A stretch of 64,000 bases of DNA from Pseudomonadota bacterium (GTDB lineage Bacteria; Pseudomonadota; Alphaproteobacteria; SHVP01): positions 18,464-82,463 of the forward strand of contig JAQBYN010000002.1 of assembly GCA_027622715.1 (NCBI GenBank). The letters run 5' to 3'. The position numbers and the translations under genes were made by a program. The notes below the pieces were generated by a model. It saw nothing but the letters and a program-made list of their open reading frames with translations, was not told the DNA's origin and made no database searches. Shown here piece after piece: positions 8,077 through 15,891 of this stretch (position 1 is the stretch's first letter; every line of letters begins with the position of its first letter).

Positions 8077-9318
8077 GCGCGAGACGTTAGAGGTCAGCGC
8101 CTCGAACCCGTCTTTGGTAACGCGGATCGTGTCTTCGAGATGCAAGGTGCCCCAGCCGAGTTCGAAGTAGGGCATGTCGATGTTGATCACCATGTTCTCT
8201 TGGAGCACGAAGTCGAACTCGCCGCCCGCGTACACGTCGTCGCCTAACGGCAAGGGGTTGTCGGTGTGCTCCAGCCCGAGACTATGGGGCGACACATAGA
8301 AGTATTCCGGAAAACCGCTTTTCTGAATCACGCCAATGGTCTTTTCGGTCAGCGCGCTGCGGGTGATGCCGGGCCGGATCATCTCGCAAGCGGCCTCCCA
8401 CCCGGTTTCCATCGCGCGGGCCCGGCGCAGCAATTCCTCTGACGGCTCGCCGACCACCAACGTGCGGCCGATGTCGCCGAGGTAGTGGTCATATTCGGCC
8501 AGCGAATCGAGAAACATGGCTTCGCCTGGCACCACCTTGCCGTGCGGCAGGCCGCCCAACGTGGTGACGATATAGCGGCCTTTGCCGTCGCGTTTTGAGA
8601 CTTCGGTGAAGTAGGCGCGCTCGATGTCGGCCCAATCCGCACCGTCATGCACGATCGCGAGTGCGGCCTCGACGCCAGCCTCGTTGAGGATGGCCGCTTT
8701 GCGCATCAGGGCGATTTCGGCGTCAGACTTCACCATGCGGATTTCGCGGAAGATGTTGGTCGCCTCGATCGCGTCGATGCCGGGCAGGCCCATGTTGTTC
8801 ATCCAGCCCAACACGCGTGGATCGTCGGTGCCGAGGCGCGCTTTTTCGAGCCCGGCGTCCTTCAGAATTCGACGCAGTCCCCAAGCCGGGGTTGCCGCCA
8901 TGCGCGCCGCATGGTCCTTGGCGCGGTCGGCCCAAGTTTGCTCCAGCGGTGTGAGGGGGGCGCCGGCGCGGACCGGCCAACCGTTCCAGGCGGCGGGCTC
9001 GGGCTCGCCGGTTTTCGGATCGACGCCTGCGTCGCCGGTGGAGCGCCCAGAATAGTCGGAGAACATCACAACGTTGGGCACCCAGGTCGGCGTGACCTCG
9101 GTTAGGCGTTCGGCATTGATGGCGGCGTTGATGACAAGTCCGGCGGGCGCATTTTCGCGTCGCGGCAACACGGCGTAGCTGTTGAATGTCCAACCACCCG
9201 ACGAGAACAAGTCCCAATAGTCGGTCAGGTAATAGACATTGATCGCCGTTGAGGCGACGAGGCCATCAAGCCCATATTTGTCCATGACGGCATAGGCGCG
9301 GTCTTTGTTGAGCAGCAT
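8056..9318 (-). CDS. M24-family metallopeptidase (Xaa-Pro/creatinase-like)
   Basis: 420-residue pita-bread-fold protein: creatinase N-like domain (~1-165), then M24 domain. Metal-ligand regions are FLDSLAEYDHYLGDIGRT (two Asp), PHSLGLEHTD (His) and TLHLEDTIRVT (Glu). The usual first Glu of the -EPG- strand is Asp here (VINIDMPY), so the metal site is slightly altered. It may be an aminopeptidase or a C-N hydrolase such as creatinase or a dimethylsulfoniopropionate-lyase relative; sequence alone does not decide. It is the last gene of a minus-strand run with acyl-CoA dehydrogenase, CoA-transferase and SDR, 27 bp after the SDR. Confidence 0.82.
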   Translation of the reverse strand: MLLNKDRAYAVMDKYGLDGLVASTAINVYYLTDYWDLFSSGGWTFNSYAVLPRRENAPAGLVINAAINAERLTEVTPTWVPNVVMFSDYSGRSTGDAGVDPKTGEPEPAAWNGWPVRAGAPLTPLEQTWADRAKDHAARMAATPAWGLRRILKDAGLEKARLGTDDPRVLGWMNNMGLPGIDAIEATNIFREIRMVKSDAEIALMRKAAILNEAGVEAALAIVHDGADWADIERAYFTEVSKRDGKGRYIVTTLGGLPHGKVVPGEAMFLDSLAEYDHYLGDIGRTLVVGEPSEELLRRARAMETGWEAACEMIRPGITRSALTEKTIGVIQKSGFPEYFYVSPHSLGLEHTDNPLPLGDDVYAGGEFDFVLQENMVINIDMPYFELGWGTLHLEDTIRVTKDGFEALTSNVSRLRVIDA

Positions 9319-9345
9319 GAGCCCTCGTTATCTAGGCGCGGGAAA

Positions 9346-10143
9346 TTAGGCGAGCGTTCGGCTACGGCCGCCGTCGGTGAGGATCGAGGTGCCGGTGATG
9401 TTGCTAGCGGCATCCGAGCACAGGAACACAACGATACGCGCGACATCAACGGGATCGCCCATCGTTTTGAACGGGCTGTCTTTCGTGAAGTCAGCCTCGA
9501 TTTCGGCGAGCGACTTGCCGGTGTCGCGCGACAGGTTGTCGAACAGCGTGGTGATGCGCCCGGTTTTGGTCGGGCCGGGGTTCACGGCGTTGACCGAAAT
9601 ACCGTCGGCGCCGACTTCGTCAGCCAGGCCCTTGGTGACGGCCAGCAGGGCGGCGTTAGAGGAGGAGCCGGGCAGCAGGCGCGGGTTCGGTTGTTTGCCA
9701 GTGTCGCCGACGATGGTAACGATACGCCCGTATTTTTGTTGGCGCATCGCCGGAATGACGGCGCGCATCATCCGCACTGTGCCGAAGAACTTGAGCGCGA
9801 ACGCGTCATCCCACACTTTGTCGGGGATCTCCCAAAAAATGCCGCCCTGTGCCGCACCGGCGCAATTGGCGAGGATGTCGATGCGCCCGAACTTGTCCAA
9901 CGCCTGTTTGGCGATGGCGTCGGGCACAGCCGGGTCGGTCAAGTCGGCATAGATCGGCAAGAGGTCGCTGCAAAATGCTTTGGTCAGCTCGTCGCAGATC
10001 GGTTCCAACGGGTCTTCTTTGCGGGATACGAGAACCAGTTTGGTGCCCTCGCCAGCCATTTGCCGGGCGCTCTCGGCGCCGAGGCCGAGACTGCCGCCGG
10101 TGACGATGGCGACCTTGTCCTTGAGCTTGAGATCGAACGGCAT
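9346..10143 (-). CDS. SDR-fold protein lacking the catalytic tetrad
   Basis: 265-residue short-chain dehydrogenase/reductase fold. The nucleotide-binding motif TGGSLGLG (~15-22) and NCAGAAQG (~93) are intact, and the C-terminal CSDAASNITGTSILTDGG strand is typical. The active site is not: the Tyr and Lys of YxxxK are Gly159 and Asn163 (PGSSSNAALLAVTK), the catalytic Ser region reads IVGDTGK (~144-150), and the helix-4 Asn is Lys118. It may bind NAD(P) without conventional dehydrogenase chemistry. It lies 17 bp after the CoA-transferase gene and 27 bp before the M24 gene in the same apparent operon. Confidence 0.85.
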   Translation of the reverse strand: MPFDLKLKDKVAIVTGGSLGLGAESARQMAGEGTKLVLVSRKEDPLEPICDELTKAFCSDLLPIYADLTDPAVPDAIAKQALDKFGRIDILANCAGAAQGGIFWEIPDKVWDDAFALKFFGTVRMMRAVIPAMRQQKYGRIVTIVGDTGKQPNPRLLPGSSSNAALLAVTKGLADEVGADGISVNAVNPGPTKTGRITTLFDNLSRDTGKSLAEIEADFTKDSPFKTMGDPVDVARIVVFLCSDAASNITGTSILTDGGRSRTLA

Positions 10144-10160
10144 GGCGCTGCTCCGTACTG

Positions 10161-11288
10161 TTAGGGCGCAAATTCCGCGCGCAACGCGGCATTGTGGGCG
10201 CCGAGCGACGGGATCGGTTTGGCGGGCAGGGGTTGATCGGATAGGCGAATGGGCGACGCGACAAGATCAATGTCGCCTGCGACCGAGCCAACCGTCATGC
10301 GGCGTAGTTGCGGGTGGTGCGAGAAATCTTCCACCGTGTTGACCGCGCCGTAAGCAATTTGCGCCGCCTCAAGTTTTCTTGAGATGTCGTCGCGCGTGTG
10401 CTGCGCGAACACCGTGCTCACCACGGCGTCCAACTGGGCGCGATGCGCGACCCGGTCCACGTTGGTGGCGAATTCCGGCTTGGTCGTTAACGATGGATTG
10501 CCGAGAACCTCGGCACACAAGTTCGCCCATTCGCGCTGGTTCTGGATCGAAATGGCGACTGGCTTGTCGTCCTTGGTGTTGTAGGCGCCGTAGGGCGCGA
10601 TGCCGGGGTGATTGAGGCCGACGCGGGCTGGTGGTTTGCCGGTGTGTTCTTGCAACAGCAGCGGCACCGTCATCCAGTCCGACAGCGCATCAAACAACGA
10701 CACCTGCAGGCCGGTGCCACGGCCGGTTTTCTCGCGTTGGAGGATTGCCTGGGTGATGCCCTGCACCGCGTACATCCCCGCGGCGATGTCGCACAAACTG
10801 ACGCCAACGCGGGCGGGTTCTTCCGGGCCGCCGGTAATCGCGGCCAAGCCGGTCTCGCATTGGATAAGAAAATCGTACGCCTTCATATCGCGGTAGGGGC
10901 CGTTTTCGCCGTAACCAGATATGTCGCAGGTGATGAGGCGCGGGTATTTGGTGCGTAGGTCGTCGGACCCAAGCCCGGCGCGGGCCGCGGCGCCTGGCGC
11001 CAGGTTCTGGATAAAGACATCGGCCTTGGCCAGCATGCGGTGGAGCATGGCGTTGTCGTCGGCGTTCTTGATGTTGGCGATCACCGATTCTTTGCCGCGG
11101 CTGAGCCAGACAAAATACGCACTCAGTCCATTGACGGCGGTGTCGTAGGCGCGGGCGAAGTCGCCCTCGGCGCGTTCCACTTTGATCACCCGTGCGCCGG
11201 CATCGGCGAGGCGCGACGAACAAAACGGCGCGGCTACGGCTTGTTCGAGTGAGACGACGAGGACGCCGTCGAGCGGCGCGAATACCAT
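10161..11288 (-). CDS. CaiB/BaiF class III CoA-transferase
   Basis: 375-residue family III CoA-transferase, which moves CoA between carboxylic acids through an aspartyl intermediate. The N-terminal FAPLDGVLVVSLEQAVAAPF region, VIKVERAEGDFAR, and the catalytic Asp167 in GVSLCDIAAGMYA are all present, as is the C-terminal GAVNTVEDFSHHPQLR segment. ATG 11288 overlaps the preceding stop in a TGATG arrangement, indicating translational coupling to the acyl-CoA dehydrogenase gene; a TTG codon one triplet upstream is less likely. The pairing suggests activation and oxidation of an imported carboxylate. Confidence 0.9.
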   Translation of the reverse strand: MVFAPLDGVLVVSLEQAVAAPFCSSRLADAGARVIKVERAEGDFARAYDTAVNGLSAYFVWLSRGKESVIANIKNADDNAMLHRMLAKADVFIQNLAPGAAARAGLGSDDLRTKYPRLITCDISGYGENGPYRDMKAYDFLIQCETGLAAITGGPEEPARVGVSLCDIAAGMYAVQGITQAILQREKTGRGTGLQVSLFDALSDWMTVPLLLQEHTGKPPARVGLNHPGIAPYGAYNTKDDKPVAISIQNQREWANLCAEVLGNPSLTTKPEFATNVDRVAHRAQLDAVVSTVFAQHTRDDISRKLEAAQIAYGAVNTVEDFSHHPQLRRMTVGSVAGDIDLVASPIRLSDQPLPAKPIPSLGAHNAALRAEFAP

Positions 11289-12466
11289 CAATAGCTACGC
11301 GGCAGGCCGAGCACATGCTCGCCGATGAAGGCGAGGATGAGGTTGGTCGAGATCGGCGCGACCTGATACAGCCGGGTTTCGCGAAACTTGCGTTCGACAT
11401 CGTATTCTGTGGCGAAGCCGAAGCCGCCGTGGGTCTGGACGCACATTTCGGCGGCCTCCCAGGCAGCTTCAGACGCGAGCATCTTGGCCATGTTGGCCTC
11501 TGCGCCGCAGGGGACGCCGGCGTCAAACTTACGCGCGGCGTCTTTGACCATGAGGTTTGCCGCTTCGATATGGGCGTAGGCGCGGGCAATCGGGAACTGG
11601 ATACCCTGGTTCTGGCCGATTGGACGGCCAAACACGCTGCGATCCTTGGCGTAGGCGGTTCCTTTGTCGATGAACCAGCGGCCATCACCAATGCATTCGT
11701 GTGCGATCAGGATGCGCTCGGCGTTCATCCCATCGATGATGTAGCGGAAGCCTTTGCCCTCGACGCCGATGAGGTTTTCGGCCGGCACCTCCATGTCGTC
11801 GAAGAACACTTCACACGACGAATGGTTCATCATTGTCTCGAGCGGGCGGATGGTCAGGCCGTTGTTTTTTGCGGCCTGCATATCGACGACCATGACGGAG
11901 AGCCCGTCCGTACGCTTTTCCACCTGATCCTTCGGTGTCGTGCGTGCCAGCAACAGCATCAGGTCGGAATATTCGGCGCGGCTGGTCCACACCTTCTGGC
12001 CGTTGACGATATACTTGTCGCCCTTCTTCACCGCGGTTGTGCGCAATGAAAGGGTATCGGTGCCGCTTGTCGGTTCGGTCACGCCGAACGCCTGGAGACG
12101 TAGTGCGCCGCTGGCGATCTTGGGCAACCAGCGCGCCTTCTGCTCTGGATTGCCGTGCCGCAAGATTGTGCCCATCGTGTACATCTGGGCGTGGCATGCG
12201 CCGCCGTTGCAGCCGGCGCGTTGAATTTCTTCGAGGATCGCGCCGGCATGGGTGATGTCGAGGCCGCTGCCGCCGTATTCTTCCGGAATTAGGCAGGCGA
12301 GGAAGCCTGACTCGGTCAGCGCCGTGACGAATTCCTGCGGGTAGGCTTTGACCCGATCCTTGTCGCGCCAATATTCGCCAGGAAAATCGGCGCACAGGGC
12401 ACGGACCGCCTCGCGAATTTGTTCAAGGTCTTCCGGTTCGCTTGCCATCTCGGCTACTGCGCTCAT
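11288..12466 (-). CDS. Acyl-CoA dehydrogenase family protein
   Basis: 392-residue FAD-dependent alpha,beta-dehydrogenase of acyl-CoA thioesters. Seen: the N-terminal helical domain (DLEQIREAVRALC), IPEEYGGSGLDIT (~60), the signature AFGVTEPTSGTDT (~135), NGQKVWTS, and the C-terminal QTHGGFGFATEYDVERKFRE (~345-365). ATG 12466 is preceded by AGGA at a 7-base spacing; an upstream in-frame extension is unlikely to be translated. First gene of the run acd, CoA-transferase, SDR, M24 peptidase. Chain-length preference cannot be judged. Confidence 0.9.
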   Translation of the reverse strand: MSAVAEMASEPEDLEQIREAVRALCADFPGEYWRDKDRVKAYPQEFVTALTESGFLACLIPEEYGGSGLDITHAGAILEEIQRAGCNGGACHAQMYTMGTILRHGNPEQKARWLPKIASGALRLQAFGVTEPTSGTDTLSLRTTAVKKGDKYIVNGQKVWTSRAEYSDLMLLLARTTPKDQVEKRTDGLSVMVVDMQAAKNNGLTIRPLETMMNHSSCEVFFDDMEVPAENLIGVEGKGFRYIIDGMNAERILIAHECIGDGRWFIDKGTAYAKDRSVFGRPIGQNQGIQFPIARAYAHIEAANLMVKDAARKFDAGVPCGAEANMAKMLASEAAWEAAEMCVQTHGGFGFATEYDVERKFRETRLYQVAPISTNLILAFIGEHVLGLPRSY

Positions 12467-12568
12467 GCCGTCATCCTGGGTTTTGTCGTGGGCCGGAGCC
12501 CGCTGCAACGGGCCGTGCTGTGGGCATTTACTACCAGCAACGGTGCCCAAGCGAAAGAACGGGTCGGC

Positions 12569-13123
12569 CTAGCCGCGATCGCCGCGGATCATCCGCATCA
12601 AGGTGCGGTCACGGTTGATCACCAGATGCTTGGCCACGGCGCCGACGTGTACGACCAGAAGGATGAGTAGGACGGGCCGGGCCAGGGTCGCGTGGATCGC
12701 CTCGGCGGCGTTGTGCAGGTCGCGCGAGGCGCCGATCGGGCTGGGCACGCTGAACCAGCCGAAGACGTGAAGAGCGCCTTCGCGCCCGGTCCATTCGCCG
12801 ACCGGCCCGGTCACGGCTAAACCGAAAATCGCCAGAAGGAGTGCCCAATGCACGACCTTGGCGGCGATCAATTGCCAGCGCGGGCCGGGTAGAGGCGGCG
12901 GAAACCCCTCGCGGACTCGCCAAAAGACGCGAAATAGGATGGGCAGGGCGGCCAGTGTGCCGATGGAGACATGAAGCGCCTGAAGTGCGGCGCGGTCCGG
13001 ACCGCGCGGCATGTCGTGAAAAATCAGGCCGATGCCGAACAGCGCGAGCACGGCGCCGCCCACGATCCAGTGGTTGAGCCGGGAGACCAGCGCGTATCCT
13101 TGCGGGCCGTTTCGATCGGTCAT
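12569..13123 (-). CDS. Cytochrome b561 family protein
   Basis: 184-residue four-helix membrane diheme cytochrome. Candidate heme ligands are His18 (LNHWIVGG), His51 (ALHVSIGT), His92 (KVVHWALL) and the late VHVGAVAKHLV pair, in positions expected for bacterial b561 proteins such as YodB/YceJ. Such proteins move electrons from the quinone pool or serve as superoxide:quinone oxidoreductases. ATG 13123 (MTDRNGPQGY) carries the upstream AGG and gives the family-typical length; a longer in-frame start at 13237 would add an Arg-rich leader. It precedes the acyl-CoA dehydrogenase gene by 102 bp on the same strand. Confidence 0.88.
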   Translation of the reverse strand: MTDRNGPQGYALVSRLNHWIVGGAVLALFGIGLIFHDMPRGPDRAALQALHVSIGTLAALPILFRVFWRVREGFPPPLPGPRWQLIAAKVVHWALLLAIFGLAVTGPVGEWTGREGALHVFGWFSVPSPIGASRDLHNAAEAIHATLARPVLLILLVVHVGAVAKHLVINRDRTLMRMIRGDRG

Positions 13124-13201
13124 GTTGATGAACCTCACCCTTTGCGGACTGACACGGTCCGCGGCCGCCGATCCGTCGTGCCGCCGGAACATGCGCGAGA
13201 C

Positions 13202-13231
13202 AAAAAAAGAAGCGCCCGAAGGCGCCTCTTC
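13202..13231 (-). terminator. Rho-independent terminator after the H1-like gene
   Basis: On the minus strand, GAGGCGCC-TTCG-GGCGCTTC forms an 8-bp stem (one G-T pair) with a TTCG tetraloop and is followed by seven T residues. It lies about 25 bp downstream of the stop of the 13256-13861 gene and before the cytochrome b561 gene, so it separates these transcripts. Confidence 0.88.
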
Positions 13232-13255
13232 AATCACATAGTGTCGAGGAGGTCG

Positions 13256-13861
13256 CTACTTCGAAACCTCTTCAACAATCTTGTCGTAGTCTTTTTCCGT
13301 TTCGCCGCGCGTGATCTGGTCGAGCTCGACCTGAACGATGCGCAGGATGCGGGCGATGTAGTCGGCGCGCCACTGGGCCCGGAACGCCTCAGTGATGTCG
13401 TCCGGTTTGTAGTCTTCGATCGCTTGATGCGAGGCCCACTTCTTACCCTGTGCAAGCCGCTCGTGGGTGTCGACACGCTCGCGGATCACCGACACTTCGC
13501 CGGTCAACGCCATAATCATGGCAAGCAACTTGTCGATGTTAGGATCGTCGAAGAAATAAGGACGGCGGCCTTTGGCTGTACGGATGCGTTTGACCTTGGG
13601 CTCCGGATAAGCATGGCCCGGGATCCACTTGGTCGAGGAGGCCTTCGGTTTCGCCGCGCGTCGGGTTGATTTGCGGGCGGCCGCCTTCTTGGCCGGTTTT
13701 TTTACCGCCTTGCGCGCTGCTTTTTTCGCGGGTTTTCTCGCTGCTTTTTTGGCGACCTTACGAGTCGCTTTTTTCGCGGGTTTTCTCACTGCTTTCTTTG
13801 CAGCCTTTTTGGCTGGCCTTTTTGCCGCGCCCTTGGATTTCTTTTTCGCTGCCTTGGCCAT
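13256..13861 (-). CDS. Histone H1-like Lys/Ala tail fused to a C-terminal domain
   Basis: 201-residue protein in two parts. Residues 1-~72 are a lysine/alanine/proline-rich tail with repeats of the type PAKKAxRK, like eukaryotic H1 C-tails and bacterial AlgP/HctB-type DNA-binding proteins. Residues ~75-201 form a compact, mixed-charge domain (KWIPGHAYPEPK, RRPYFFDDPNIDKLLAMIMA, and a helical segment TEAFRAQWRADYIARILRIV) with no family I can name. Likely nucleoid-associated or nucleic-acid binding. ATG 13861 is preceded by AGGGAGGAAC. Monocistronic: terminator at 13202-13231 and a divergent GMC gene upstream. Confidence 0.82.
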   Translation of the reverse strand: MAKAAKKKSKGAAKRPAKKAAKKAVRKPAKKATRKVAKKAARKPAKKAARKAVKKPAKKAAARKSTRRAAKPKASSTKWIPGHAYPEPKVKRIRTAKGRRPYFFDDPNIDKLLAMIMALTGEVSVIRERVDTHERLAQGKKWASHQAIEDYKPDDITEAFRAQWRADYIARILRIVQVELDQITRGETEKDYDKIVEEVSK

Positions 13862-14029
13862 GTTGTTCCTCCCTATTGCAGGCGTCAGCGCCCCTCAAAT
13901 TTCTCCGGATCATACGCTGGATAGGGCCTAGTTCAATACTGCGCACTGACATACGTCAATTCGTTGCCGGCGCTTCGAACGCATCGCGGGCTGTGCTAGT
14001 TTGCCCGGCCTTGAGGAGAGGGGCGATCT

Positions 14030-15655
14030 ATGGCGGACTACGACTACATTATTGTTGGCGCTGGCTCGGCCGGGTGCGTTCTGGCCAACCGCCTGTCCGA
14101 GGACCCTGCCAACCGGGTTCTGCTCCTCGAGGCTGGAGGACGCGACTGGAACCCAATCATTCATATCCCCCTGCTCGCCGGGGTCGCGTATTTCTCGAAG
14201 TCGATCAACTGGGGCTACGACACCCAACCCGAACCGAACCTCAAGAACCGTGAACTGCATTGGCCGCGCGGCAAGGTGATCGGCGGATCGTCGTCGATCA
14301 ACGGCATGATGTATGTCCGCGGCCAACCGCAGGACTACGAGACCTGGCGGCAAATGGGCAACGAGGGCTGGGACTACGCCAGCGTTCTACCCTACTTCAA
14401 ACGCGCGGAGGGCCACGTCGAGAAGAAAGACTCGTCGTTTCATGGCACCGACGGCCCATGGAAGATCAAACGGGCCTATTCCGACAACCCGCTATATCAC
14501 GCATTTTTCGGCGCCTGCCGCGCGGCAGGGCATCGCGAATCCGACGACTTTAACGGACGCCAGCAAGAGGGTTACCAGTGGCACGACTTTAACGTCGTGG
14601 GCGGCCGCCGTCAGAGTACAGCGGTGGCCTTTCTGCGGCCGGCGATGAAGCGCCCCAATCTGCACGTCGAAACCCGTGCCCATGCGACACGGGTGTTGTT
14701 TGAAGGCAAGCGCGCCGTTGGTGTCGAATATGACTGGCACGGCACCCTCAAACAGGCCCGCGCGAGCCGCGAAGTTATTCTGAGCGGCGGCGCGATCAAC
14801 TCGCCCGCACTGCTACAACTCTCAGGGATCGGCGCTGCCCAACGGCTGCGCGACCTGGGCATCCCGGTGGTGCATGACTTGCCGGGCGTCGGCCAAAACC
14901 TGCAAGACCATATGGGCGTTTATGTTCAACACGAATGCCTGCAACCGATCACGATGTACAGGTGGTTCCGCCCTGACCGGGCGGTGCGCATGATGCTCCA
15001 GGTTATGCTCTTTGGGACTGGCGTCGGCGCGGCCATCCCGCTGGAAGCGGGCCTGTTCGCCAAAACTCGGCCCGACCTGGAAACCCCCGATTTGCAAATA
15101 TCGCTGGTACCCGGCCTCAATTTGGAAACGACCATGAAGGGGCAGGGGCAGCACGGCTTTCTAATTCATGTCTATCAGCTACGCCCGGAGAGCCGCGGCA
15201 GCATCGAGCTCAAGTCGGCCAACCCGTTCGACAAACCGTTGATGAAGCCGAATTACCTGTCCGCACCAAAGGATCTCGAGGTAACCCGCGAAGGCGTCAA
15301 AATCGTCCGCACCCTACTCGCTCAAGACGTCTTCAAGCCGTACTTGGGCAAAGCGATATCGCCGGCGCCAGGGGTGACGTCCGATGCCGACATTGAGGAC
15401 TGGATTCGCGGCGGCGCTGAAACGGTGTTCCACCCGACCTCAAGCTGCAAGATGGGGATCGATCCCATGGCAGTGGTCGATCCGCAGCTGCGGGTGCACG
15501 GCATTCAAGGATTGCGGGTGGTCGATGCGTCGGTGATGCCGACAATCGATTCGGGCAATACGCAGGCGCCCACCGTGATGATCGCCGAAAAAGCCGCCGA
15601 CATGATTCGGGGGCGCACGCCGCTGCCCCAAGAAGATCCGTTCGCCGCATCCTAA
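14030..15655 (+). CDS. GMC-family oxidoreductase (choline dehydrogenase-like)
   Basis: 541-residue FAD-dependent alcohol dehydrogenase/oxidase. FAD-binding GAGSAGCVLANRLSEDP at ~10-26; GMC signature 1 GKVIGGSSSINGMMYVRG (~82-99); signature 2 SGGAINSPALLQLSGIG (~250); the C-terminal catalytic region FHPTSSCKMG with the active-site His, and NTQAPTVMIAEKAADMI. Cytosolic, no leader. ATG 14030 is preceded by GAGGAGAGG. The substrate is a primary alcohol of unknown identity. It is 17 bp upstream of the small AtzG-like gene and amidase, so the three may process one compound, for instance an amino-alcohol or amide. Confidence 0.9.
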   Translation: MADYDYIIVGAGSAGCVLANRLSEDPANRVLLLEAGGRDWNPIIHIPLLAGVAYFSKSINWGYDTQPEPNLKNRELHWPRGKVIGGSSSINGMMYVRGQPQDYETWRQMGNEGWDYASVLPYFKRAEGHVEKKDSSFHGTDGPWKIKRAYSDNPLYHAFFGACRAAGHRESDDFNGRQQEGYQWHDFNVVGGRRQSTAVAFLRPAMKRPNLHVETRAHATRVLFEGKRAVGVEYDWHGTLKQARASREVILSGGAINSPALLQLSGIGAAQRLRDLGIPVVHDLPGVGQNLQDHMGVYVQHECLQPITMYRWFRPDRAVRMMLQVMLFGTGVGAAIPLEAGLFAKTRPDLETPDLQISLVPGLNLETTMKGQGQHGFLIHVYQLRPESRGSIELKSANPFDKPLMKPNYLSAPKDLEVTREGVKIVRTLLAQDVFKPYLGKAISPAPGVTSDADIEDWIRGGAETVFHPTSSCKMGIDPMAVVDPQLRVHGIQGLRVVDASVMPTIDSGNTQAPTVMIAEKAADMIRGRTPLPQEDPFAAS

Positions 15656-15672
15656 GAAAGCAAGGACAGCTG

Positions 15673-15891
15673 ATGACCGACAAAAAAATAGAACCGCAGG
15701 ACGTGAGCCGACTGGCTGAGCGTCTGCATGAAATGCCGATAGCCGATAGCCGCGCGGAGGCGTTGGCCGCTGAGCTCAACCAGCTCAACACAACCGCGCG
15801 CCGCGAAAGCCGCACGTTGGACTACGACGTTGACGCGTTGGGGTTCTCCGGGGTGTTGCAGAAGCTGAAGCGCCCGCGGCGGCAGGCATGA
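15673..15891 (+). CDS. AtzG-like small amidase partner, 72 aa
   Basis: Short acidic helical protein (MTDKKIEPQDVSRLAERLHE ... ALGFSGVLQKLKRPRRQA) with the pattern of AtzG/GatC-type partners of amidase-signature enzymes, including an N-terminal helix resembling the one GatC places against GatA. It starts 17 bp after the GMC gene behind AAGGACAGC and overlaps the amidase start by four bases (ATGA), which argues for coupled expression and a complex. Family assignment is inference from size, composition and position. Confidence 0.65.
   Translation: MTDKKIEPQDVSRLAERLHEMPIADSRAEALAAELNQLNTTARRESRTLDYDVDALGFSGVLQKLKRPRRQA

Noticed and set aside
13640..13861. Low-complexity repeat tract as a possible tandem DNA repeat or CRISPR-like array
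   Set aside because: It codes for the Lys/Ala-rich H1-like tail in frame; unit lengths vary and there are no unique spacers. No CRISPR array was seen anywhere.
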